From Candidatus Aminicenantota bacterium (GTDB lineage: Bacteria; Acidobacteriota; Aminicenantia; Aminicenantales; Aminicenantaceae), in assembly GCA_011772495.1 (NCBI GenBank), contig WVZL01000016.1:135334-171942 (forward strand): a DNA stretch of 36,609 bases, written 5' to 3'. The position numbers and the translations under genes were made by a program. How positions within the stretch are numbered: position 1 is the stretch's first letter; each line of letters opens with the position of its first letter. The notes below the pieces were generated by a model that ran no database searches, was not told where the DNA came from, and saw nothing but the letters and a program-made list of their open reading frames with translations. Positions 25,840 to 34,572 of the stretch are shown here, piece by piece.

Positions 25840-25895
25840 ATTTTTCACAGGGAGGCGAAGCGAGCTCGCTGAAACCTGGGCTGCAGACAGGGAAG

Positions 25896-26672
25896 ATGGA
25901 TTTTCAGAAATTTTCAGAACAGATAAGACCTCTTCCCCCCCGGAAAAAAATTGAGTTCATCCAAAACAATATCCATTGTCTCTCAGAAGAAGAAAAAATT
26001 TCTTCCCTTCTTTCCATCGTTAAGGAGAAAAAATCTTCACCTGCCGTTCGAGCGACAGCCCTCAAATTCTTGAGGCAGACGTCTTATCACGATTTCAAGA
26101 CTTACCAAGAATTCCTCAAAGACCGTTATCAGCCCGTAGTTAGAGCCTCCAAGAAGGCTTTAAGAGATTTGGAGGCTCAAGAAGAGAAAAACAATAATAT
26201 CTCTAAAGCTGTTTGGAGCAAGATAGAACTGGTGAAGGAAAGAAAGAAAAGGCTAAAGATTATTAAAGCCATAGCCCGGATAGACGCACCCTGGGTACCC
26301 GAAGTGCTGCTGAATGCTCTTGAAATTCACTGCGAAGAGATCCGCGATTTTATCATCCAGGAATTGGGAAAGAGGAAAGATCTTAACCTCGAAATATTCC
26401 ATCAAAAAATAAAAGCCTCTCCCTGGTATGTTAAGAGCGCTATCCTGGAAGTCATGGGCACCCTGAAAAATCCTGGGGCGATCAAATATATTGAAGCCGT
26501 ATTCTCCGAACATAACGTAGAAGTCCTGAGGTCAGCTGCTCTAGCTCTGGGAGAAATCGGTGGAAGGGAAGCTCTGGCCTTGCTGGTCCGGTTGTCCAAA
26601 GACAAAAACCACTACGTAAAAACATCGGCCGAAGAAGCTCTGAGCAAAGTCAGCCAGCTGAAATTCAGCTGA
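25896..26672 (+). CDS. HEAT-repeat protein
   Basis: 258 aa, soluble, predicted entirely alpha-helical, no signal peptide. Paired helices of the PBS-lyase HEAT type recur: VRATALKFLRQTS (about 50-62), a middle unit around PWVPEVLLNALEIHCEEIRD, and the clear pair YIEAVFSEHNVEVLRSAALA, then LGEIGGREALALLVRLSKDK. HEAT arrays are protein-binding scaffolds; no catalytic motif is seen. AGGGAAG is unusually close to the ATG. It precedes the PilX-like gene on the same strand by about 400 nt, which has its own promoter. Function unknown. Confidence 0.75.
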   Translation: MDFQKFSEQIRPLPPRKKIEFIQNNIHCLSEEEKISSLLSIVKEKKSSPAVRATALKFLRQTSYHDFKTYQEFLKDRYQPVVRASKKALRDLEAQEEKNNNISKAVWSKIELVKERKKRLKIIKAIARIDAPWVPEVLLNALEIHCEEIRDFIIQELGKRKDLNLEIFHQKIKASPWYVKSAILEVMGTLKNPGAIKYIEAVFSEHNVEVLRSAALALGEIGGREALALLVRLSKDKNHYVKTSAEEALSKVSQLKFS

Positions 26673-26840
26673 AAATTATCTGTTTCATCTGAATCGAGTT
26701 TGAATTCAACTCCTTCTTTGAAATCGAGGGCAACAGCCAATTTTGTCTTTACCCCTGCTCACGATAATTTTTCTACTGAAGAATAGGAATGATTCTCCTA
26801 ATATGTCGGCTCTTTCCACCAAAAAATTTATAAAAGTCTC

Positions 26841-26869
26841 TTGACATCAAATTCTTTATGTGATATAAA
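26841..26869 (+). promoter_or_regulatory. Sigma70 promoter of the PilX-like gene
   Basis: Perfect TTGACA (26841-26846), 17 nt, TATAAA (26864-26869). The predicted start near 26876 leaves a long leader of about 200 nt that holds a hairpin and a short ORF before the pilus gene. Confidence 0.75.
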
Positions 26870-26898
26870 GCTTAACACATTGAAAATAACTAATCTTA

Positions 26899-26918
26899 CC
26901 TGCTCTTGAAAGAGCAGG
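26899..26918 (+). promoter_or_regulatory. Leader hairpin overlapping a Shine-Dalgarno
   Basis: CCTGCTCT-TGAA-AGAGCAGG: a perfect 8-bp stem with a 4-nt loop. The 3' arm runs into AGGAGGGG, so part of the ribosome-binding site of the short ORF at 26931 is in the stem. Possible translational control; no known riboswitch matched. Confidence 0.45.
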
Positions 26919-26930
26919 AGGGGCTAGAAA

Positions 26931-27020
26931 ATGGGGAAAGTCAAGAAACAAAGAAAACAGTCCCTCCCCTCTGTATTCATTATCGCCAGAAGCCAAAAAG
27001 CTTATCTTTCTCTGGCATGA
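26931..27020 (+). CDS. Short leader ORF (29 aa)
   Basis: ATG at 26931 after AGGAGG (spacing about 9 nt), ending TGA at 27018-27020. The product begins MGKVKKQRKQSLPS and is basic with a short hydrophobic patch. It lies between the promoter and the PilX-like gene. It may be a leader peptide or simply chance; no family recognised. Confidence 0.3.
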   Translation: MGKVKKQRKQSLPSVFIIARSQKAYLSLA

Positions 27021-27079
27021 AAAGAGGGGTGCTTGTATAGGGGGTGATGGAGATTAAATATTTGAGAAGGGCAAAAATT

Positions 27080-28333
27080 ATGGGGAAGGATAAAGAGAAA
27101 GGCTCGGTGCTAGCTTTTAGCGTCATCGTTCTGACGATCCTGGTTCTTTTTGCAGCTCCGTTTCTGTTCCAACTGTCTAGTGAGCGGAGAAACACAGATA
27201 GGTCTTACCAGTCAATAGCTGCTCTTTCCTTAGCTGAGGCTGGCATAGAGAGAGCCATCTGGGAGTTGAATCACGGCAATATCCTGACTTGGACTGGGGA
27301 TGACACTTTGAGGACCTTGAACATTTCTTCTTTCCAGACTTCGGATGGAAGGGTGATCGGGGATATCTCGATAAGGATCGAGAATCCTTTGGGTGACAAT
27401 CCAGTGATCGAAGCCACAGGCAGCCTCCCTTACCTAGGTTCTCTGGAAATAGCCAGGACAACCAGAGTAAATCTAGAGTCAAAAGGATTTTCTCCTTTTG
27501 AGTATGCGGCCTTCGGAGATGAAGGAATCAACACCAACGTAGATACAGATACAAACAGTTATGATTCTAGGCTCGGAGACTACAACGTGAATGGAAACTT
27601 GGGTTCGCAGGGAAACATAGGAACCAATTCCGTCAGCAACGGAGCGATAAACTTGAATGACGACTCTGAGATCAGCGGCGATGCTTACTCTGGCCTGGGA
27701 AGCGACCCCTCTCAAGTTATAGTCCTCAATGATACCTCTGAAATCTACAAACAACAACTGACTTTAGCCCATCAAAAAAACTTGCCCTCTGTTATTGCTC
27801 CTGAGGATCTTCCCTTTAGAGGTTTGTATTTCCTGACAGATGGGGCAGAAGGGACTATCAACGAAAGCGGAAGATACACCTCTTTTCTTCTCTTGAACAG
27901 CGCCCAGACAACAATCACCGCTGATATTACGCTGTACATAACCGGCCAATTCCTCATGACCAACAATACAACTTTATACATAGCTCCAGGAGCCAGCGTA
28001 AAAATTTATCTTGATGACAGTTTTGAGATATCGACCGGCTCGATGATGCAAAATCAATCCAAGAATCCCTCCAGGGTTCAAATACTGGGAACTGATAGTT
28101 TTACTGATACCATGTACTGGGGCTCTGAAAGTAGTTTCTATGGAGCCATTTATGTCCCGAGGGCCAATGTGAATTACGCCACTCCTCACGATTTATACGG
28201 TTCTTTAGTGGCTAAGAAATTAATCAGCAATGCCCATTACGACATTCATTATGATGTGGCTCTGAGTGATCTTGAACTGACTGGACGGGCCTTTGCCGTC
28301 AAATCCTGGCAAGAAAAACGTTCTAGTTTTTAG
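27080..28333 (+). CDS. PilX-like type IV pilus-associated protein
   Basis: 417 aa from the ATG at 27080, chosen because GAAGG sits 9 nt upstream; GTG/ATG codons at 27044/27047 would add 11-12 residues without a well-spaced site. The N-terminus has a prepilin-like segment: charged leader ending KG, then SVLAFSVIVLTILVLFAAPF (hydrophobic helix) and LAEAGIERAIWEL, as in PilX/GspK-type minor pilins. The C-terminal half is beta-rich (YITGQFLMTNNTTLYIAPGA, YGAIYVPRANV), like the bactofilin-like domain often attached to PilX N-termini. Likely a minor pilin or pilus-assembly protein. Its TAG abuts the stop codon of the convergent HD-GYP gene with no gap. Confidence 0.72.
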   Translation: MGKDKEKGSVLAFSVIVLTILVLFAAPFLFQLSSERRNTDRSYQSIAALSLAEAGIERAIWELNHGNILTWTGDDTLRTLNISSFQTSDGRVIGDISIRIENPLGDNPVIEATGSLPYLGSLEIARTTRVNLESKGFSPFEYAAFGDEGINTNVDTDTNSYDSRLGDYNVNGNLGSQGNIGTNSVSNGAINLNDDSEISGDAYSGLGSDPSQVIVLNDTSEIYKQQLTLAHQKNLPSVIAPEDLPFRGLYFLTDGAEGTINESGRYTSFLLLNSAQTTITADITLYITGQFLMTNNTTLYIAPGASVKIYLDDSFEISTGSMMQNQSKNPSRVQILGTDSFTDTMYWGSESSFYGAIYVPRANVNYATPHDLYGSLVAKKLISNAHYDIHYDVALSDLELTGRAFAVKSWQEKRSSF

Positions 28334-29698
28334 CTAAATCAATTCCAGGTATTTTTTCCCCTCGGTAAACGGGTTCAAGGCCCCTTTTATCTTAAGCTCT
28401 TCTTTCTTCTCCTCTAAATCAAGAATTTCTTTCTGCTGCTCAGGAGAAATCACTTCTACCGTAGGACTGAAGATATCTCGTTCATTCACCTCTCTCACCA
28501 CAGCAATCCTTCCATCGCTCAAAGCAACAATCGTTCCCCTCGGCCAGACTCCCATGATCTCAAAAAACTTATCCAGAAGCTGGGGGTCGAATAATCCTCC
28601 CTTTTCGTTGATCATGATGTTGTAAATTTTAAGGGGAGGAAAATCTCTCTTGTAAGCTCTCCGCTGGGCAAGAGCGTCATAGACATCACACAGGGAGACA
28701 ATCAAGGAAGCTGGATGAGGCTTTCGAGCAAATGACAGTTTTGGATACCCTTTCATGTCATACCTCAAGTGGTGCTCGACGGCGACTACGACCGGCAAAA
28801 TCCCCATGGCATCTACATATTTGAACAACATCTCTGTGCCCAAAAGCGTGTGGTGCTTTATCCGCCGAAATTCTTCCTCGTCCAGTTTCCCTTTCTTCTT
28901 GAGTATTTTCTGCGAAACATAGAGCTTTCCGATATCATGGAACAAGGCAGCAGTCCCTATATCCAGAATGTCATCCTTGGAATAACCGAGTTTTGAAGAA
29001 ATAAACATAGCCAGAATCGAAACATTTAAAATGTGGTTAAAAGTCAGGAGGTCTTTTCTTCTGATCGAAGTGATGTTCAGGATGTTCTGGTATTTTCCCA
29101 TCAAATTTTCCATGAAATTGAGCATATTATACCTTAACTCGACATAATCCAGTTCCTCCTCATTCATCACTGTTTCCAAGGATTGCGTAATCGTGGTTAC
29201 TCCATCTGTATACATTTTCGTGTAATCAATGACCCTTCTCTTTTTCCCATCTTCATCAGGTTCTAGCTCTGTCTCCCCTTTTACAGGTGGAGCAACTGTA
29301 ATCTTGCCGATCCTTATGTTTCTTATTCCTAAACGAGAGAGAGATTCTTGCGCATCTGCCTCTTCTTCTCCTCGGGTTATCAAATAGGAAATGAATTGGA
29401 CCACTTCTGTTTCCTCAAGAGCGCGCAGAAAAACAATCCTCTCCACTCCTTTCTCCTGCAAGTAACTGATCAAAGAGCTCATTTTTTGACTCAATTCGAA
29501 GAATATTTCCTGACCAACCGCCAATTCTCCCTCCACAATGCCGATGACCACCTCTGCATTATCCTGGAAGGCTTCCTTGAGACTGGTTAATACCCTATCG
29601 ACAAAATCTTTAAATTTGGGATGGGAGGTTGTATAAATTTTAGCTGCCTGCACAGCTGAAATAAACTCGGTGAGAAAATGTTTAGCTTTTTCTGTCAT
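28334..29698 (-). CDS. HD-GYP-type protein with an N-terminal helper domain
   Basis: 454 aa. N-terminal domain (about 1-130), then an HD-GYP module (about 215-370): H222, FHDIGK (253-258), KHH (281-283), EHH (308-310) with GYP (317-319), and SLCDVYDAL (335-343). HD-GYP proteins usually hydrolyse c-di-GMP; here the canonical HHExxDGxGYP reads HHLRYDMKGYP, so activity may differ or be lost. The C-terminus (GTIVALSDGRIAVVREVNE) is the short beta domain often found after HD-GYP. The N-terminal domain resembles that of the upstream gene product. The start overlaps the upstream gene by 17 nt, so the two are co-expressed. Located tail-to-tail with the PilX-like gene. Confidence 0.82.
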   Translation of the reverse strand: MTEKAKHFLTEFISAVQAAKIYTTSHPKFKDFVDRVLTSLKEAFQDNAEVVIGIVEGELAVGQEIFFELSQKMSSLISYLQEKGVERIVFLRALEETEVVQFISYLITRGEEEADAQESLSRLGIRNIRIGKITVAPPVKGETELEPDEDGKKRRVIDYTKMYTDGVTTITQSLETVMNEEELDYVELRYNMLNFMENLMGKYQNILNITSIRRKDLLTFNHILNVSILAMFISSKLGYSKDDILDIGTAALFHDIGKLYVSQKILKKKGKLDEEEFRRIKHHTLLGTEMLFKYVDAMGILPVVVAVEHHLRYDMKGYPKLSFARKPHPASLIVSLCDVYDALAQRRAYKRDFPPLKIYNIMINEKGGLFDPQLLDKFFEIMGVWPRGTIVALSDGRIAVVREVNERDIFSPTVEVISPEQQKEILDLEEKKEELKIKGALNPFTEGKKYLELI

Positions 29699-31610
29699 TG
29701 ATCTTGCTCAAAGCCTCGCGGGCTTTCATTCTTAAGTTTTTATTCCAGAAGAATCTTTTTTTGCTGAGGCGGAGCAGATGGTCTCTGGCCTCGCCGAGTC
29801 CTGCTTCCAATATGATCCTTATGTTTTCCTCCAAAATCTTATTTTTCAAGCCAAACGGAGATGGAATAGTCAAGAGCATATCTGCAGCTTTCTTTTCTGC
29901 ATTTGGTTCTCTTTTTAAGACCAACAGGGCTTCCTTCTTTAAAGGCCAATCTTCTTGTTTCAGGATGGAATTGAGAAAATCTTCATCCATCAAGGATAAT
30001 TCCTGCATGGCTTTTAAGGCCTTGACTCTTACCGAAGGACTTCCAAAGGAAAAAATATATTTCAATGAATTTAAAGACAAGGTGGTATCAACCGTTTTCA
30101 AACTCTCCATGATTCTATGCATGAAGGCCGGATGCGAAAACTTGCCTCTTAGACCTTTTTGGAAGAGAGGATACTGGTCAGGAAAAAACTTGGAGAAGAG
30201 CCTCAGGATGAGAGGACTGGTTTTGTTCTCATTGAATATCTTATCGAGGTAGACTTCGTGCCCGGAATGACTTTCTTTTAAGGTGCCGATAAAATACTCG
30301 ATGTCCGGAGACATTCTTTCATCAAGCAGCGTATTCTCTATGAAAAGAGAAATCTGTTTATCCAATTTCTCAAAATAAGGTTCAGAAGATAGGTCTTCTT
30401 TTCTTGCCTCCAAAAAATTCACGAGCTCTTTCAAGTATTCAAAATCTTTATCTTTAGTGACCGCCTCCCAATCTTCTGTGATTCTCTCTAACAAGGAACT
30501 CATCTCCTCTTTCTTCTCGGCTGTGTCGAATAGACTGAGAAGGATATACCGATAGTTTTTATGGAGAAGACCACGATCAAAAGCAAATTCCCCTTCCAGC
30601 GAAATATCCTTCAAGAAAGAGGCAAGAGATTTTCGATAGATTTCAGATACATCAGGAGAGGAAGGATCAGTCAAGACCTCTTTGATTTTCTCTCTTATGT
30701 CATCCGATAGGGCTGATTCGCGCTCCCGGAAAATGTCTGCCAGCGAAACTGCAACTCCCCGGTGTTTTTCTTTTTCTAAAAGGAGGGAAAATAAATTAAA
30801 ACTCAGGGAATCAAACTGTTCATCGGTGACAATCTCTTCCATCAAGGCATAAGCAATATCATCCACATCCTTATCTGCAAAAAACACCTTTAGTTTTTCG
30901 ATACTGGCCTCGTTTAAGGAATCTTTATTCCTCACTAAAGATCTGAGCAGGTCCTTTAAACATTTTCGCAACTTATCCTTATCTCTGTCTTTCAGATGGG
31001 TTAAGAATTTGGCTATGTTTTCCTGGAGCTCTTTGTCTTCCAGAAGATCCTTAAGCTCGAATCTGCCGATGATATTTTCGAAATTCTCGACAAATTCATT
31101 GATCCTCTGATAATCCTCAGCTTCTACGGCTTCCTGGAAGAGATGGACCCAGAGGTCTTCAACCTCCTCTCCTTCGTCTTTCAAGAGTGGGGAGTAGTCG
31201 AGTTCCTCCACAGAGAGATGGGGTATGCTTTCTTTGTCAAGAATTTGGTTGAGGCCTCCTTTTCTTAGAATATCTCTTGGAGGAAGTTGAGCGCTGGTCA
31301 GAAAAGCAACCAATTCTTCTACAGCTATCCCTTTTCTTATCTCTAGACTTTTGACCTTGCGGGAATGGAAGAGCTCAGCCAGTTCCTCGCTCACCTTATC
31401 ACCCTCAAAAAATTCTCCGTCAACCAACAGGGAATTCGGCGTAAAATTGATCCTTATCGGAGATGAAAAATTAAACAGGAGGTCAATATTTTCTTTCACT
31501 TCCTCTAAAGACTTCAGGAACAGCGGATGTTGATTGAAATAAAGAGATGCATTTTTCAAGGAAACCTTGAGACCCTTGAAGAATTCTTTCAGAGCTTCTT
31601 CTTTATCCAT
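29682..31610 (-). CDS. Large alpha-helical (HEAT-like) protein, partner of the HD-GYP protein
   Basis: 642 aa from the ATG at 31610. An upstream in-frame ATG (31625) lies within the -10 box TATAAT, so it is unlikely to be transcribed. The first 120 or so residues (EFFKGLKVSLKNASLYFNQH to LVAFLTSAQ) share a pattern with the N-terminus of the HD-GYP protein: A-x-x-Y-x-x-x-HP, a strand pair with GE, and KxVxxLxxRxGxxxEELxxF. The rest is charged and helical, with HEAT-like units at the C-terminus (SPSVRVKALKAMQELSLMDE, KNLRMKAREALSKIND). No signal peptide or enzyme motif. Probably a cytoplasmic scaffold acting with the HD-GYP protein. Not a named family that I recognise. Confidence 0.7.
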   Translation of the reverse strand: MDKEEALKEFFKGLKVSLKNASLYFNQHPLFLKSLEEVKENIDLLFNFSSPIRINFTPNSLLVDGEFFEGDKVSEELAELFHSRKVKSLEIRKGIAVEELVAFLTSAQLPPRDILRKGGLNQILDKESIPHLSVEELDYSPLLKDEGEEVEDLWVHLFQEAVEAEDYQRINEFVENFENIIGRFELKDLLEDKELQENIAKFLTHLKDRDKDKLRKCLKDLLRSLVRNKDSLNEASIEKLKVFFADKDVDDIAYALMEEIVTDEQFDSLSFNLFSLLLEKEKHRGVAVSLADIFRERESALSDDIREKIKEVLTDPSSPDVSEIYRKSLASFLKDISLEGEFAFDRGLLHKNYRYILLSLFDTAEKKEEMSSLLERITEDWEAVTKDKDFEYLKELVNFLEARKEDLSSEPYFEKLDKQISLFIENTLLDERMSPDIEYFIGTLKESHSGHEVYLDKIFNENKTSPLILRLFSKFFPDQYPLFQKGLRGKFSHPAFMHRIMESLKTVDTTLSLNSLKYIFSFGSPSVRVKALKAMQELSLMDEDFLNSILKQEDWPLKKEALLVLKREPNAEKKAADMLLTIPSPFGLKNKILEENIRIILEAGLGEARDHLLRLSKKRFFWNKNLRMKAREALSKINDRKS

Positions 31611-31623
31611 GGTGTTTGTGTTC

Positions 31624-31652
31624 ATTATAGCACAACGATTCTACATTCTGAA
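31624..31652 (-). promoter_or_regulatory. Sigma70 promoter of the helical-protein/HD-GYP operon
   Basis: Minus strand TTCAGA (31652-31647), 17 nt, perfect TATAAT (31629-31624). The -10 ends 13 nt before the ATG at 31610, with no Shine-Dalgarno between. Back to back with the promoter of the gene at 31733 about 40 bp away. Confidence 0.65.
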
Positions 31653-31691
31653 TTTCGCTATGATAGGGACGCTTGTCTAGGCTCACCTTTC

Positions 31692-31721
31692 TTGCCATCA
31701 TTTTGAGTTAAATGCTAAAAT
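31692..31721 (+). promoter_or_regulatory. Sigma70 promoter of the gene at 31733
   Basis: TTGCCA (31692-31697), 18 nt, TAAAAT (31716-31721); each hexamer matches 5/6. The -10 ends 11 nt before the ATG and the intervening bases hold no Shine-Dalgarno. Confidence 0.6.
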
Positions 31722-31732
31722 GAATTTTTCTC

Positions 31733-32311
31733 ATGCTATTTTTCTTTGTCCGTGATTACAAGAAGAAATACAGGTATCTTTCTGCAGAGCCACCCGGTGA
31801 AATCCAGGTTATATTCTCTCGCTGGAGAAAACTCTGGGAAGCAGCCAAAAAAAAGCTAACGCTTCTCCCCCAGAGAATCCTGCGCCAAGAGCAGGCCTTC
31901 AGTAAATCCTTTAATATCAAAGAAAAAAGTATCAAAATTATTCATTCCGGCCACTCAGAAGAGAGAAAAATCAGAACGAGGTTCCGTTTCTTCCTGAGAA
32001 CTCAAAAGACCAAACATATTTTTTTACTCATCGGAGAAGCCCTTCTCCTTCCCTTAAGCGGGTTGGCCGCCTTTCTTCCTGGACCCAATGTCTTCTTCGG
32101 CGTCCTGGCTCTTTTGATGGTCACCCACTGGCAGGCACTGAGAGGAATAAACAGGTTGTTAAAAAAAGAATACGATTTTACCCCTTCTTCGCTCTTTGAC
32201 CATTGGGAAGAAGCTCTTGCATCCAAAGAAGAAAAGAGCCTTGTTCGCACCCTTAAAGAGATCGAGAAACAATTCAGACTGGTCAATATCCGTAAAGTCC
32301 TCTGGAAGTAA
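31733..32311 (+). CDS. Small membrane protein of unknown function
   Basis: 192 aa. A basic N-terminal half (about 1-100) is followed by two hydrophobic stretches, IFLLIGEALLLPLSGLAAFL (about 102-121) and VFFGVLALLMVTHW (about 126-139), joined by PGPN. A charged C-terminal tail follows. The PGPNVF turn and HWQALRG that follows recall the family named 'mitochondrial K+-H+ exchange-related', which also occurs in bacteria; this is a weak motif-level similarity. Alone on its strand behind its own promoter, 118 nt before the DUF948 gene. Confidence 0.5.
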   Translation: MLFFFVRDYKKKYRYLSAEPPGEIQVIFSRWRKLWEAAKKKLTLLPQRILRQEQAFSKSFNIKEKSIKIIHSGHSEERKIRTRFRFFLRTQKTKHIFLLIGEALLLPLSGLAAFLPGPNVFFGVLALLMVTHWQALRGINRLLKKEYDFTPSSLFDHWEEALASKEEKSLVRTLKEIEKQFRLVNIRKVLWK

Positions 32312-32391
32312 AAGAACTCCTGATTTCACAATCATGACCAGGCCTAATCTCAAGACCTAATCCTGCTGAGTTACCTTTTTCACCCTCTCGA

Positions 32392-32420
32392 TTGACAAAG
32401 CCCATGTTTTATTTTATTTT
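32392..32420 (+). promoter_or_regulatory. Sigma70 promoter of the DUF948-YtxH pair
   Basis: Perfect TTGACA (32392-32397), 17 nt, TATTTT (32415-32420). Only 9 nt separate it from the ATG at 32430, and they contain no Shine-Dalgarno. Confidence 0.55.
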
Positions 32421-32429
32421 TTATTAGCA

Positions 32430-32801
32430 ATGCCGCTGACATTAACCCAATTTCTGCTATTGGTCATAACCTTGGCCGTTGTGGTTGGAGTCACTTTTCT
32501 AATAACGCTGCTCATCCAAATCCGTAGAACACTCAAGGAGGGAGAAAAAACCCTGGCTGAAATCACAGAACTGGCAAAACATTTACAGGACACAAACCAA
32601 AAGGTTCAGGCAAAAATCGATGACTTTGGAGAAATGATCACCGCTTCCAAAAAGACGGTCATCGGCTTATCCGAAATAACTTGGTTTTTGACCACCAAGA
32701 TCCTCAAGCCTTCCTCCAAATACTGGCCCCTTCTATTTCCGTTACTGCGTTTCGGTTGGCGGCGATTGAAAAAACGAAAGGAGGATAAAAATGGCAAGTA
32801 A
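32430..32801 (+). CDS. DUF948-type membrane protein
   Basis: 123 aa: one N-terminal membrane helix (about 8-30, LLLVITLAVVVGVTFLITLL), then a coiled-coil-like segment (LKEGEKTLAEITELAKHLQD) and a basic C-terminus. This is the DUF948 layout, a small single-pass protein of unknown role, often paired with a YtxH protein and linked to stress. It overlaps the next gene by 11 nt, with that gene's Shine-Dalgarno inside its last codons. Confidence 0.7.
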   Translation: MPLTLTQFLLLVITLAVVVGVTFLITLLIQIRRTLKEGEKTLAEITELAKHLQDTNQKVQAKIDDFGEMITASKKTVIGLSEITWFLTTKILKPSSKYWPLLFPLLRFGWRRLKKRKEDKNGK

Positions 32802-33123
32802 CAGCGGTTCCAGCGCTTTTGAAGTCACTCTTTCTTTTCTTCTCGGAGCAGCAACAGGATTCGTTCTAGGAATTCTCTTCGCTCCAGCCAGCGGAGCCGA
32901 GACAAGAAAAAAAATCCAGGAAGAAGTCGGCAAAACCGGAGAAAGAGCTAAAGAGGGCTATGAAAGAATAGCGAAAGAAGCTGAAAAGGGTATCAAGGTT
33001 GTTAAGGAAAAAACACAAGAAGGAATAGAAACCATAAGAGGCTTCGTGGACAAAAAGAAAGAAGAGCTCTTGAAGAAAGGACCAGAAGAAGCCCTTGAAG
33101 AAGGAGAGAAGGCCAAGAAATAG
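32791..33123 (+). CDS. YtxH domain protein
   Basis: 110 aa. An N-terminal glycine-rich membrane helix (about 12-30, LSFLLGAATGFVLGILFAP) with the typical APxSGxETRKKI after it, then a long Lys/Glu-rich amphipathic helix (about 45-110) as in YtxH-family proteins. AAAGGAGG lies 6-7 nt before the ATG, the strongest Shine-Dalgarno in the window. Together with the overlapping DUF948 gene it forms a two-gene unit; enolase follows after 62 nt. Confidence 0.85.
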   Translation: MASNSGSSAFEVTLSFLLGAATGFVLGILFAPASGAETRKKIQEEVGKTGERAKEGYERIAKEAEKGIKVVKEKTQEGIETIRGFVDKKKEELLKKGPEEALEEGEKAKK

Positions 33124-33176
33124 AAACTTCGTTCGGTCCCTCTGGACTGTTGAAAAGTCCCGTTTGTCAATCGTAG

Positions 33177-34472
<1,296 letters not shown>

Positions 34473-34572
34473 AATATCTTGGCCAACCCAGAACCGAACC
34501 CCCGGTTTGAACCCCTAAGGAGAATCTGTTCCTCATCAAGGGATAGAAGAAAAGGAATTTAGAGATTTTCTT

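Larger units (their letters stand above)
24999..25895. other. Gene-poor region with a structured GC-rich island
   Basis: 897 bp with no protein gene I can support. It holds, in order: an AT-rich stretch (24999-25125), a small minus-strand frame with one in-frame stop (25126-25257), a terminator-like hairpin (25288-25310), a GC-rich island of nested inverted repeats (about 25440-25745), and the promoter and leader of the HEAT gene (25811-25895). The motif GCTCGC recurs several times across it. Reading frames in the island are Arg/Ser-rich and overlap on both strands, as expected of non-coding structured DNA. Confidence 0.6.

Noticed and set aside
26690..26770. Minus-strand frame with reasonable codon character downstream of the HEAT gene
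   Set aside because: About 30 codons beyond the HEAT shadow, with an upstream in-frame stop and no start or homology; not enough to call a pseudogene.
34480..34540. tRNA-like T-arm sequence GGTTTGAACCCC after enolase
   Set aside because: No acceptor, anticodon or D arms fit around it; probably a chance small hairpin.
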